A stretch of DNA of 49,357 bases from NCBI GenBank assembly GCA_964617665.1, contig CAZUAH010000033.1, positions 1-49,357 on the forward strand. Direction: 5' to 3'. The notes beneath the pieces were generated by a model. It had not been told where the DNA came from. It saw nothing but the letters and a program-made list of their open reading frames with translations, and did not search any database. The translations under genes were made by a program, and so were the position numbers. Source of the stretch: JADHUC01 sp964617665. Its GTDB lineage: Bacteria; Planctomycetota; Planctomycetia; Pirellulales; Pirellulaceae. Positions 26,386 through 34,193 of the stretch are shown here, in pieces. Position 1 is the first letter of the stretch. Every line of letters begins with the position of its first letter.

Positions 26386-28530
26386 ATGGACGGTTGGATG
26401 AGAGGAATTGCGATCTGGCTGGCCGACTATTACCTGTTGGCCACGTTACTGTTACTCGTCACGGCAGGCTTGATGAGACTGGTGCGGCAGCCAGCGCAGC
26501 GGATGGCACTCAGCCGAGCGACTGTCGCAGGTTTGCTGTGTCTGGCTGTCATTACCGCCGCTCCCGTGTGGCCGCGGATTTCGCTGCCATTCGCCTCTGC
26601 ACTCGGCCCTTCACCTGATATTGCCAACAGCTCGCCAGAGATTGCCGGGGGTGAGAACACGCTCGCAGATCGCGTGGAATCGGAATCGATCAAGCCCGAG
26701 GAATACGCCGCCACGACGCCCGTTGCCGATTCGATCGCGGATGTACCCGCGACGGGGCGAACAGTCGAAGACGACAACAATCTAGCCAATGTCGGCGTCG
26801 CACAGCGACTGACCTCGACCGTGATACGCGGCTTTCTTCTCGGAACGGCCCTAGTGGCAATATGGCTAGCTATGGGTGTGATCCTGACCATGCGTTTGCG
26901 GTTGATCGCTCGACACGCCTCCGAGTCGATCCAATCGGTACTCGATCGCATGGTTGGCGACCGACCCGTGTCGACGCGAGTGATGATATGTAATCGCGTC
27001 AACCAAGCTGTGGCCGTTGGCTGCTTTGCGCCGGACATTATCTTGCCCAAACGGTTCTCGGCTGCCGAGTCACGAGTCGCCTTGGAGGCCGCGTTGGCCC
27101 ACGAATGCGCTCACATCCGCAATGGCGACCTTAGACTGCTGGCTCTGATGCGGTGCCTTGCCTTGATTCTGTACGCTCATCCGCTGTATTGGGCGCTTCG
27201 CAGACGCGTGCAAATCGACCAGGAACTGCTGGCCGACGCCGCTGCCGGCGAGCGTTGTGATGTGGCTGACTACGCGGAAGTCCTACTGCATTGGTTCCGC
27301 ACGAATGCCGCCGATCGGTCCAGGTTGATGACAGCTACGTTAGGACTCTGGGAACGTCCTCATTCATTGAAAAGGAGAATCGCCATGCTGTTGGACGACG
27401 GTTTTCGCGTGAAGACGGATTGCCCGACCGCTTGGAGCACCGTCGGATCAGGTTTGCTGATCGCAACGGTATTCAGTCTGTCGTTTTTCACTTTACGAGC
27501 GACGCCGGATTCGTGGGCCGACGAGGTACGGGCCAGTGAGCCAGAATCTCCCGCGTCCTTGGCCGCAACCGGCAACAATACGCTGGCGGAAGATTCGGAA
27601 ACCACTGAGCCGAGCGACGAAGCAGCCAATCCAGCGGCAAAGCCGGCTGAGGCCGAGACTTCGACGCCCGCGGAAACGTCAGGTGCCAAGAAGCACAGCA
27701 AATACCGGAGCGCCGAAGAAGCGTGGCGAGCAGGGATGAGAGGGGACTCTGCCGCCAGGCGGAAAGCATTCGAAGCGGCTCTGAAGCTGACGGACGATGA
27801 CGCCTTCAAGGTCAGGATCTACGAATCGCTCAGGCCCATATATCGAAGGCTGGCGGGCGAAAACAAGATGGTCGAAGCATGCGAGTTCATCATCGGCCAT
27901 ACCGACAGCGATGCGAAACGGTCGCTAACTCGTCGCGATTTGGTCAGTTTCATGTACCAACGCGGCAAACTCGACCGTCTCGTCTCGCGACACGAGAGCG
28001 TGCTGAAGAAGGACCCCAAGGACCGCGCATCGCTGTACATACTCAGCGAAGTCTATGACAGGGCGAAACCCGACGCGAAACGCGCCGCCGAATTGCTGCA
28101 GAGGATGATGGCGTTGGATGGCGACAAGCCGTTGGACGTCCCGACCAGCGCCAAACTGGCCATGCAGCTTGTACGGCAGAAGAAGTACGATGAGAGTGCG
28201 GCATTGTACGAGAAAATCGCTCCGCTGGACGAGAATCTGGCCGCATGGCACTGGAAGGAGGCTGCGTCTGCTTGGCTCAAGAACGGAGCGAATGACAAAG
28301 CCCTGGCTGCCGCGAAAAAGGCGATCGCCGCAGAACCGGAGACTCGCAGCAAGTTGTTGAGTCACTTCTGGCATCGGCATCTGGGTGAGGTCTTTTTGGC
28401 GACCGGCGAATTCGAACCGGCGGCCACGCACTTGGAACATGCGATCGAGAACACGGACATCGACGGCTACTTGCGGGATTGCCGAGGTTTGCTTGCAGAG
28501 GCTCGCCGCAAAGCTGACGGCGGGAATTGA
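26386..28530 (+). CDS. M56-family (BlaR1-like) membrane peptidase with C-terminal TPR domain
   Basis: About 714 residues, starting at the ATG at 26386 or the GTG at 26383; AAGGGG lies 5-8 bases before. N-terminal membrane spans (YYLLATLLLLVTAGL; TVAGLLCLAVITA; FLLGTALVAIWLAMGVILTM) frame the peptidase. The zinc motif is LAHECAHIRNGD near residue 240, with a third ligand in QELLADAAAG about 40 residues on. Another span lies near TVGSGLLIATVFSLSFFTL (about 350-368). After an acidic Ala/Pro linker the outside half is helical TPR-like (EAWRAGMRGDSAARRKAFEA, YEKIAPLDENLAAWHWKEAA), not the penicillin-binding domain of BlaR1. It probably cleaves or signals to the adjacent BlaI in response to something other than beta-lactams. 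Confidence 0.85.
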   Translation: MDGWMRGIAIWLADYYLLATLLLLVTAGLMRLVRQPAQRMALSRATVAGLLCLAVITAAPVWPRISLPFASALGPSPDIANSSPEIAGGENTLADRVESESIKPEEYAATTPVADSIADVPATGRTVEDDNNLANVGVAQRLTSTVIRGFLLGTALVAIWLAMGVILTMRLRLIARHASESIQSVLDRMVGDRPVSTRVMICNRVNQAVAVGCFAPDIILPKRFSAAESRVALEAALAHECAHIRNGDLRLLALMRCLALILYAHPLYWALRRRVQIDQELLADAAAGERCDVADYAEVLLHWFRTNAADRSRLMTATLGLWERPHSLKRRIAMLLDDGFRVKTDCPTAWSTVGSGLLIATVFSLSFFTLRATPDSWADEVRASEPESPASLAATGNNTLAEDSETTEPSDEAANPAAKPAEAETSTPAETSGAKKHSKYRSAEEAWRAGMRGDSAARRKAFEAALKLTDDDAFKVRIYESLRPIYRRLAGENKMVEACEFIIGHTDSDAKRSLTRRDLVSFMYQRGKLDRLVSRHESVLKKDPKDRASLYILSEVYDRAKPDAKRAAELLQRMMALDGDKPLDVPTSAKLAMQLVRQKKYDESAALYEKIAPLDENLAAWHWKEAASAWLKNGANDKALAAAKKAIAAEPETRSKLLSHFWHRHLGEVFLATGEFEPAATHLEHAIENTDIDGYLRDCRGLLAEARRKADGGN

Positions 28531-28555
28531 ACTGACGCAACTTCGTAGGCGTAGT

Positions 28556-28638
28556 CGTTTAACGGCAAGCCGAAGGCGACTGCGTTTGGGGTCTCCATGA
28601 GCTTTGCGGCGCCGACGCCTTCGGCTTGCCGTTAAACG
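28556..28638. repeat. Perfect 23-bp inverted repeat with GTTTAAC/GTTAAAC ends
   Basis: Arms at 28556-28578 (CGTTTAACGGCAAGCC, continuing GAAGGCG) and 28616-28638 are exact reverse complements with a 37-base middle. It occupies the gap between the M56 gene and the zinc-ribbon gene and ends in the same octamers as the 3832-3953 element. It may act as a terminator for the BlaI/M56 operon. Confidence 0.85.
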
Positions 28639-28674
28639 AAGAGAACCTCCATAGAACCAAGGGAGAATGTCTTC

Positions 28675-30753
28675 ATGTCCATAGTGGCCAGATGCCAATG
28701 CGGGAAGTCGTTTCAGGCCAAAGCCGATTTGGCGGGCAAACGCGTCAAGTGCCCAGGTTGCGGCGGCGTGTTCACCGTTCCGAACGTTTCAACCGACCTG
28801 ACGCCCGCCGACGATCCGCTCGGCATTGGTGGCGTCGACTTGTCTGCTCCGGCGACGGGGCCGGTGGGCGGACAATATCTGCCGCCGCATCAATCGATGC
28901 CTCAGACCGCAGGTGGAAACAGGACTATCCTGTTGCTGTGCCTTGGCATAGGCGGTGCTGTGGTTTTGCTGCTGATCGCTGTGCTGGTCGGTGTCATGCT
29001 GTTTTCCTCTAGCGGCGAAGATGCCGTGGCAGATTCAACTGCCGCCGCGCCCAGCGAGACAGCGAAAGCACCTGCTTCGACAGCTTCGGATACGTCGTCG
29101 CCTGAGAGCGCACATCAGCCTGAAAGCGCGCCCGCCAGCGTGACTCCGACCGAGAGCAATTCGCCGAGTTCACCCTCAATAGAATCAACAGAATCTGCCG
29201 TTGCCTGGCAGGTGCAGGCGGACGGCCCGACAAGCCCGCCGAACTGGCCGGAGCAGATCGACCTGTCGATTCCCGTTCCCGCTCAGGGCGACAGAGTGAT
29301 CCTCCCGGCAACCCCCAGCCCGTTCGTGGCGCTGGGACTGAAGATCACGGGCGGAGCCGACGTCCAACTTTGGAACCTACTCACAGGCCAGAAAGCCGGT
29401 CAGATTCAAGAGGCCGTCGAAGCGAGCAGCGAGTTTTCCTTAAGCCCCGATGGGAGCCAACTGGCGGTCAAGTCGGACGACTCGAACCACTATTCCAAAA
29501 TAGAGATCTGGTCCTTCCAGACGGGGAAACTGGTGTGCGAAATCGAATGCGACCATCCTCGGAAACACTTGCAGACGTTTCAGTTCGTCGCGCCGGGTCG
29601 ACTGTTTGCCTACTCGTACGGATCCATCGGTCAAGGCACCACCTACCTCTTGCGGGTCTTTGACACAATGGAAGGAAAACGCCTCGCGGAAATCGATCTC
29701 GACACCAGCTACACCAAGGATCGGTTCGTAGTCAGCCCAGGCGGCCGTTATGTGGCGGCGCTGGCCCACAACAACGAGTTGTCGGTCTTCGATGTGATTG
29801 ATGGCAAGCTGGTCGGACAGGTGGAAGTCAAACAGTTCCTGGAAAACCGTACCGGTGCCTATCGTGGAATGTCCTATTCGCCCGATGGCAAGCAGTTGGG
29901 AATCGTCTACTCGAGCACCAACTCGCTTCTCCTTCTGTTAGACATGGAGAAAGGCGAGCCGGCCGATCAAGTGGAAATCGCTGGCAAGCCACCAACGGCC
30001 TCGGCCTATCGTGGTGCGGCGGTCGAATGGCTTGGTGCCAAAGGTTGGTGCCTGTTCGGAGGCTCGGTCATCGATCGAAACACGCGACGCGTGGTCTGGA
30101 ATCTAGAATTGCCCATCGTCGACCGCCTGACTGCGCGACGCACGTTGCCGGGAGGTTGGATCGCCCAGAGCGGCCCCTACGCGAAAAAGACGATACAATT
30201 TGTCCCCATCCCCTGGACTCAGATCGAGTCCAGCTTGGCCGCGATACAGGGCAGCTCGACTCCCTACCTGAAACCTGGAGGCTCCGTGAGTCTGAATTTC
30301 GATATCGGCCAGCTTCGTTTCGGAACCAAAGAGGACACGGTCACCAGATTGACTGAGATGTATGAATCCCGACTCCGCGTTGACGACATCGCGATTGCTG
30401 ACGGCCAGCCGGTTGTGTTGTACGTGAGCTACAGCGAGTCGGAAGGCGAGACCATGTACGAGCGAAAGGGCATCATGGGACCCAAAACCGGGCGAACTGT
30501 TCAGGCGACGAATGCCCGGATCGTCATGATGCTGGCCACAGGTGGAAGCCAGATTTTCTGGTCGCATGAGATCGCGTACGATCCGCGTTCCGTGACGGTC
30601 ATTGGAAAGGAAGTTAACGAAGCCAGCGTCCGCGACAGTATCTTCAGGCAGTTCCTTTACAAGCTCTCCGAAACGCCAATTCCCTATTTCGTTCCACAGG
30701 ATGCCGGAGCGACCCAATTGCCAGGAGTCACGAAGCTGAACGGCGGCCAATGA
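28675..30753 (+). CDS. Zinc-ribbon, single-span membrane protein with WD-type propeller
   Basis: 692 residues. Residues 1-36 hold a zinc ribbon with Cys7, Cys9, Cys26 and Cys29 (CQCG...CPGCG). A Pro/Gly linker leads to one membrane span at 84-110 (LLLCLGIGGAVVLLLIAVLV), then a Ser/Pro/Glu/Thr-rich spacer to about 185. A propeller follows with repeats such as FSLSPDGSQLAVKSDDSNHY and FVVSPGGRYVAALAHNNELS. The last 150 residues share a domain with the 34194-37766 protein (VSLNFDIGQLRFGTKEDTVT, YVSYSE..., QIFWSHEIAYDP). Topology predicts the ribbon inside and the propeller outside. Function is unknown. Its message may start within or after the palindrome at 28556-28638. Confidence 0.75.
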   Translation: MSIVARCQCGKSFQAKADLAGKRVKCPGCGGVFTVPNVSTDLTPADDPLGIGGVDLSAPATGPVGGQYLPPHQSMPQTAGGNRTILLLCLGIGGAVVLLLIAVLVGVMLFSSSGEDAVADSTAAAPSETAKAPASTASDTSSPESAHQPESAPASVTPTESNSPSSPSIESTESAVAWQVQADGPTSPPNWPEQIDLSIPVPAQGDRVILPATPSPFVALGLKITGGADVQLWNLLTGQKAGQIQEAVEASSEFSLSPDGSQLAVKSDDSNHYSKIEIWSFQTGKLVCEIECDHPRKHLQTFQFVAPGRLFAYSYGSIGQGTTYLLRVFDTMEGKRLAEIDLDTSYTKDRFVVSPGGRYVAALAHNNELSVFDVIDGKLVGQVEVKQFLENRTGAYRGMSYSPDGKQLGIVYSSTNSLLLLLDMEKGEPADQVEIAGKPPTASAYRGAAVEWLGAKGWCLFGGSVIDRNTRRVVWNLELPIVDRLTARRTLPGGWIAQSGPYAKKTIQFVPIPWTQIESSLAAIQGSSTPYLKPGGSVSLNFDIGQLRFGTKEDTVTRLTEMYESRLRVDDIAIADGQPVVLYVSYSESEGETMYERKGIMGPKTGRTVQATNARIVMMLATGGSQIFWSHEIAYDPRSVTVIGKEVNEASVRDSIFRQFLYKLSETPIPYFVPQDAGATQLPGVTKLNGGQ

Positions 30754-30795
30754 AGACGGAGACACAGCCACCCTTCCTTACGTTTCACGCCCCTG

Positions 30796-30801
30796 TATAA
30801 T
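30796..30801 (+). promoter_or_regulatory. Possible -10 box for the 30853 gene
   Basis: TATAAT 52 bases before the ATG at 30853, in the 99-bp gap between two zinc-ribbon genes. No clear -35 box is seen. Confidence 0.35.
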
Positions 30802-30852
30802 CTACGGCAATACGCAGTAGCAATGCACAGTAGGGGTTTTGGGGGGCGTTTT

Positions 30853-32217
30853 ATGCCTTTTCCAGTGGCATGTCGATGTGGACAGCAGTTCATGGCGCAG
30901 GACTGGTTGGCCGGTAGGTCGGTCGCCTGTCCTGCTTGCGGAGTTGCTCTCCAGATTCCTTCGCCTCAGGTCGCGCCACGAAACCCTATGCCGGCCGGCG
31001 GTCACCCTCAGGCCCAAGGTACGGGTGCCTACGCACCCACGGGCGCGCCTGCGGGCCGCGGACCGGTATCGCAACCTGGCTATGCTCGCCCCACGCAGGC
31101 AGGCTCGGGAGGAGAGACGGGCCTAAACATAGGGCTGAAAGTGGCGATGGGGATGGCGGTTGCTGTGGTCGGACTCGTGCTGGTGGTGATTGTGTTAAGC
31201 TCGATTCTCTCGCGCGATTCAAAGGAAATAGCTGGCCGTAAACCGGCTACGGGATCTACAAGCCAGCCTTCCGCCGACTCCGGCTACGCGCCGCAAACGA
31301 ATCCGTTTCGATCCGACGGCGCGCCGCAAGCCCAGAACAACACGCCGTACCAACACGATGGCTCGTCGACCTGGACGCCCCGCAAATCGGATTACTCAGG
31401 AGGCCAGTCGGACTCCTCGGTCTTCGTCGGCGCTCCTATCGCATCGAACGATGCCTCATCCGGCGTGTCCGCCAAGCCGACTACCACTTCGCCGACCGTT
31501 TCATCCGGCCCGTTGCCTGCGGCGGTCGACCGTTGGTACTCGTCGTCGGGATCGTTGCGCGGTGCCCAGCCGGTCGAAGGCGAAGACTTCGTGATCACTC
31601 AATACAGTTGGATGTGCAACCTCTTGCCGTATTTGGGACAGGACAAGTTGTACAATGAATTCGATTTCCAAGTGGCCTGGACAGACGAACGGAATGCCCG
31701 TTTGTGTACGACCGTCGTGCCCGCATTCCTGAATCCGGCGGACGATCGGGATCGCTGGACCGGACTTCGGTTTCGCGGTCTGGCTCTGACGCATTTTGTG
31801 GGAATGTCCGGCGTCGAGGATGGCCGACGCGTGGTGGCCGCCGCGTTGCCTCGTAGTGACCCCCGGGCTGGCGTGTTCGGGTACGACGAGGTAGCCGACC
31901 GCGAAGACATTACGGACGGCGCCAGCCAGACGATCACGATAATTGGCAGCGGCGAGATAGTGGCTCCTTGGGTCCAAGGCGGCGGAGCGACGATCCGCGG
32001 CGCACGCGAGCCGTATTTCGATCCGCTTACTGGCTTCGGATCTCGCGGGCTGGCCAAGCCGGGTGTTGCCGTACTGATGGCGGACGGGTCGACGCGTCAC
32101 TTGGGCGAGGACGTCGATCCATCGGTGTTCCGCGCGATGTGCACGATACACGGAGCGGACTCGGTGGACGTTTCCCATCTCGGACCCGCCGTGTCCAGCT
32201 TTCCCGGCACGAAGTGA
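30853..32217 (+). CDS. Zinc-ribbon membrane protein with DUF1559-like (H-X9-DG) domain
   Basis: 454 residues. The ATG at 30853 is chosen because a run of six G bases lies about 9 bases upstream, rather than the ATG at 30823. The zinc ribbon has the same cysteine spacing as the gene upstream (Cys7, Cys9, Cys26, Cys29). A Gly/Pro/Gln linker, a span at about 95-119 (AMGMAVAVVGLVLVVIVLSS) and a Ser/Thr/Pro-rich spacer follow. Residues about 205-445 match the globular part of DUF1559 proteins (SWMCNLLPYLGQDKLYNEFD, DREDITDGASQTITIIGSGE, GVAVLMADGSTRHLGEDVDP). DUF1559 proteins normally begin with a type IV pilin-like N-methylation segment; here the ribbon and span replace it. Function is unknown. 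Confidence 0.75.
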   Translation: MPFPVACRCGQQFMAQDWLAGRSVACPACGVALQIPSPQVAPRNPMPAGGHPQAQGTGAYAPTGAPAGRGPVSQPGYARPTQAGSGGETGLNIGLKVAMGMAVAVVGLVLVVIVLSSILSRDSKEIAGRKPATGSTSQPSADSGYAPQTNPFRSDGAPQAQNNTPYQHDGSSTWTPRKSDYSGGQSDSSVFVGAPIASNDASSGVSAKPTTTSPTVSSGPLPAAVDRWYSSSGSLRGAQPVEGEDFVITQYSWMCNLLPYLGQDKLYNEFDFQVAWTDERNARLCTTVVPAFLNPADDRDRWTGLRFRGLALTHFVGMSGVEDGRRVVAAALPRSDPRAGVFGYDEVADREDITDGASQTITIIGSGEIVAPWVQGGGATIRGAREPYFDPLTGFGSRGLAKPGVAVLMADGSTRHLGEDVDPSVFRAMCTIHGADSVDVSHLGPAVSSFPGTK

Positions 32218-32277
32218 AGCAAAGTGGCACTTGAGTGAACCTTGGTTGCCAGGACCTACGGGAGATCGTTCGAGCAC

Positions 32278-33795
32278 ATGTTTCTCCGCCTGAATAGCAT
32301 TTGCCTGTTAGCTTTCTTGCTTGCCAACTTCGCGGCCGCTGCACGGGCCGACATCGTGCTGTACACGATCCCTCTCGATCAGTTGATTCCCCCTAAATCG
32401 CCTCCCACTGCACGACCTCGCATTAGATCGCCTCGTACTTTGACGATCACTATTCAAGGCAGGACCACAGTCAATCCGGGCAAGACGGTCACGTTCCGTC
32501 ATCCGAAGTTTGGGACTCTATACTTCGCATTGGATAACGTGAGGATTCACGAGTTGCCCTCGACCGAATCGTTGGCCGCCCAGAGGCTGAGCGTAGCGAT
32601 CAGACAAAACGACGCCGACCAGGTGATGGAGGCTGCGAGATGGTGCCTGCACCACGGTCTGCTCTCGAAATTCTACGAAGCCGTGGGCAAGGTGCTGGAA
32701 ATCGACCCGCAGCACCCCGAAGCGTTGCACGTCGCCGCCTTGAAACGGCGAATGGACGTGCCGATCGAATCAACGTCCGAACAGGAGGCCGAGTTGCGGA
32801 AATTCGTGACAAGAGGGGACATGAAGTTCAAGGCCAGCAAGCATTTCATCCTGATGCACGACACGCCCGACGAGCCGGCTCCGAATCATACGAAGCCGCG
32901 GGCCGACGAACGACTAGAACTGCTGGAAACCGTTTATGAGAGCTTCCTTTTGCGATTCTACTCGCAGGGCGTCGAGTTGGAGATTCCTCGCGAGCCGCTC
33001 AAAGCGGTGTTGTTCAGCGACTATCGTGATTTTGCGGACTTTGCGGAGCGGCTGAGTCCCGACCTGGGGAGCGCGGCCGGTTTCTGGACGAAGACCGAAA
33101 ACGTCAGCGTGTTTTTCGACCAGGGGACTCACGAAAGTTACGAGTCGCTGAAGCAGTTGACCGAACAGTTGCGGCAGAGGAAGGAGGCCGCGCTGGAATA
33201 CGTGACCCCGCAAACCAAGCACATCGTGCGCATGGCGGATACCTTCGCTTTGTTGTGGGAGATCGTCCAGGAGAACTCGGACATCGAGGTCGTCAGCCAC
33301 GAGGCCACGCACCAGATGGCCGGCAACACAGGGCTGATGCCCCGGCACGTGCTGACGCCCACGTGGGCTGCGGAAGGGTTGGCCACATATTTTGAATCTC
33401 CGCACGATGCGGCGTGGAGCGGTATCGGGGCCGTGAACAAACAGCGTCTAAGCTCGTACCGAGACCTGCAGCGTGACCGCCAGCATTCGGACATTGACTT
33501 CATCGTGCGCGACCAGATCTTCACGCATGGCCAGACCCACGGTGCCGCGCTGTACGCATACGGCCAATCATGGGCGTTGACGCATTTCCTGATGGAAAAG
33601 CGATTCGATCAACTGATGACGTACTACCGCCGGTTGGGCGAGATGCCGCCGGATGTCGTTCTGTCGCCCGAACTGCTTGGCAAAGTGTTCAGCGAAGTGT
33701 TCGGGGAAGGCCGCACGCGGCTGGATTCGGACTGGCGGACCTACATGCGAACCCTGAAGACCGACCTGGAGAAGATCGTAGCGGAACGGCGATAG
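32278..33795 (+). CDS. Exported gluzincin-type metallopeptidase (DUF1570-like)
   Basis: 505 residues from the ATG at 32278, which begins a signal peptide (RLNSICLLAFLLANFAAAARA). The zinc motif is VVSHEATHQMAGN, with His341, Glu342 and His345, and the third ligand is likely Glu366 in WAAEGLATYFES. This HExxH...E arrangement and the region FKASKHFILMHDTPD through ESFLLRFY...FSDYRDFADFA match DUF1570 proteins of planctomycetes. The first 170 residues contain an SH3-like strand-rich part and a helical repeat-like part (HGLLSKFYEAVGKVLEIDPQ). It lies 60 bp downstream of the DUF1559-like gene. A peptidase in the midst of zinc-ribbon envelope proteins may process envelope proteins. The convergent neighbour is the large propeller gene. 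Confidence 0.82.
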   Translation: MFLRLNSICLLAFLLANFAAAARADIVLYTIPLDQLIPPKSPPTARPRIRSPRTLTITIQGRTTVNPGKTVTFRHPKFGTLYFALDNVRIHELPSTESLAAQRLSVAIRQNDADQVMEAARWCLHHGLLSKFYEAVGKVLEIDPQHPEALHVAALKRRMDVPIESTSEQEAELRKFVTRGDMKFKASKHFILMHDTPDEPAPNHTKPRADERLELLETVYESFLLRFYSQGVELEIPREPLKAVLFSDYRDFADFAERLSPDLGSAAGFWTKTENVSVFFDQGTHESYESLKQLTEQLRQRKEAALEYVTPQTKHIVRMADTFALLWEIVQENSDIEVVSHEATHQMAGNTGLMPRHVLTPTWAAEGLATYFESPHDAAWSGIGAVNKQRLSSYRDLQRDRQHSDIDFIVRDQIFTHGQTHGAALYAYGQSWALTHFLMEKRFDQLMTYYRRLGEMPPDVVLSPELLGKVFSEVFGEGRTRLDSDWRTYMRTLKTDLEKIVAERR

Positions 33796-33880
33796 CCCAG
33801 ACTGTTCAAGCCCGACGCGCAAGTCTTGCTGTTGCGCTACTCCGTTTGATTCATTGGCCGAAGGCCTTCTTCCACCGTAG

Positions 33881-33899
33881 CCTGGGGTAGCACCCCAGG
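33881..33899 (+). terminator. Hairpin CCTGGGG-TAGCA-CCCCAGG
   Basis: Perfect 7-bp stem 86 bases after the gluzincin stop. No U-tract is present, so a terminator role is an inference from position. Confidence 0.4.
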
Positions 33900-34004
33900 G
33901 ATGTGAGTGCGTTCACCATTGTTTGGCAGAAGGCCATATTCAACTCCTCGCCATGTGTCGGTGTGAATATGGCCTTCAGCCAAAACCGGCAAGATACAAC
34001 CTTT

Positions 34005-34023
34005 CCTGGGGCGTTGCCCCAGG
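34005..34023 (-). terminator. Hairpin CCTGGGG-CGTTG-CCCCAGG
   Basis: The same 7-bp stem with a different loop, 171 bases past the stop of the minus-strand propeller gene. On the minus strand it is followed by AAAGG. Confidence 0.35.
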
Positions 34024-34193
34024 CTACGGTGAAGTTCGCCTTTGGCGAAACGCGATCCAACATGTGAATGCGCAACAGCAGTACACGCAAGCGAGGGAAA
34101 CCGCGGTCACTCCTTCGGTTGCGTTTCAGGCTTCAATGCGCGGTGCTTTGGGCAACTGCACGGCAGTCGCAGACACCTCGCGGAACGAGTCCG

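Larger units (their letters stand above)
33874..34030. repeat. Nested inverted-repeat array
   Basis: Outer arms of 14 bases (ACCGTAGCCTGGGG at 33874-33887, exact complement at 34017-34030). Inner arms of 18 bases with one mismatch (33925-33942 and 33964-33981, GGCAGAAGGCCATATTCA). Each outer arm also forms its own hairpin. The layout is symmetrical and fits a bidirectional terminator or a dispersed palindromic repeat. Confidence 0.75.
33796..34193. other. Gene-free convergent stretch with nested inverted repeats
   Basis: Between two convergent genes. I see no gene here, only the palindromic array at 33874-34030 and flanking spacer. Confidence 0.6.

Noticed and set aside
25979..28530. Beta-lactam resistance operon
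   Set aside because: BlaI and M56 are present, but there is no beta-lactamase and the peptidase lacks the penicillin-binding domain.
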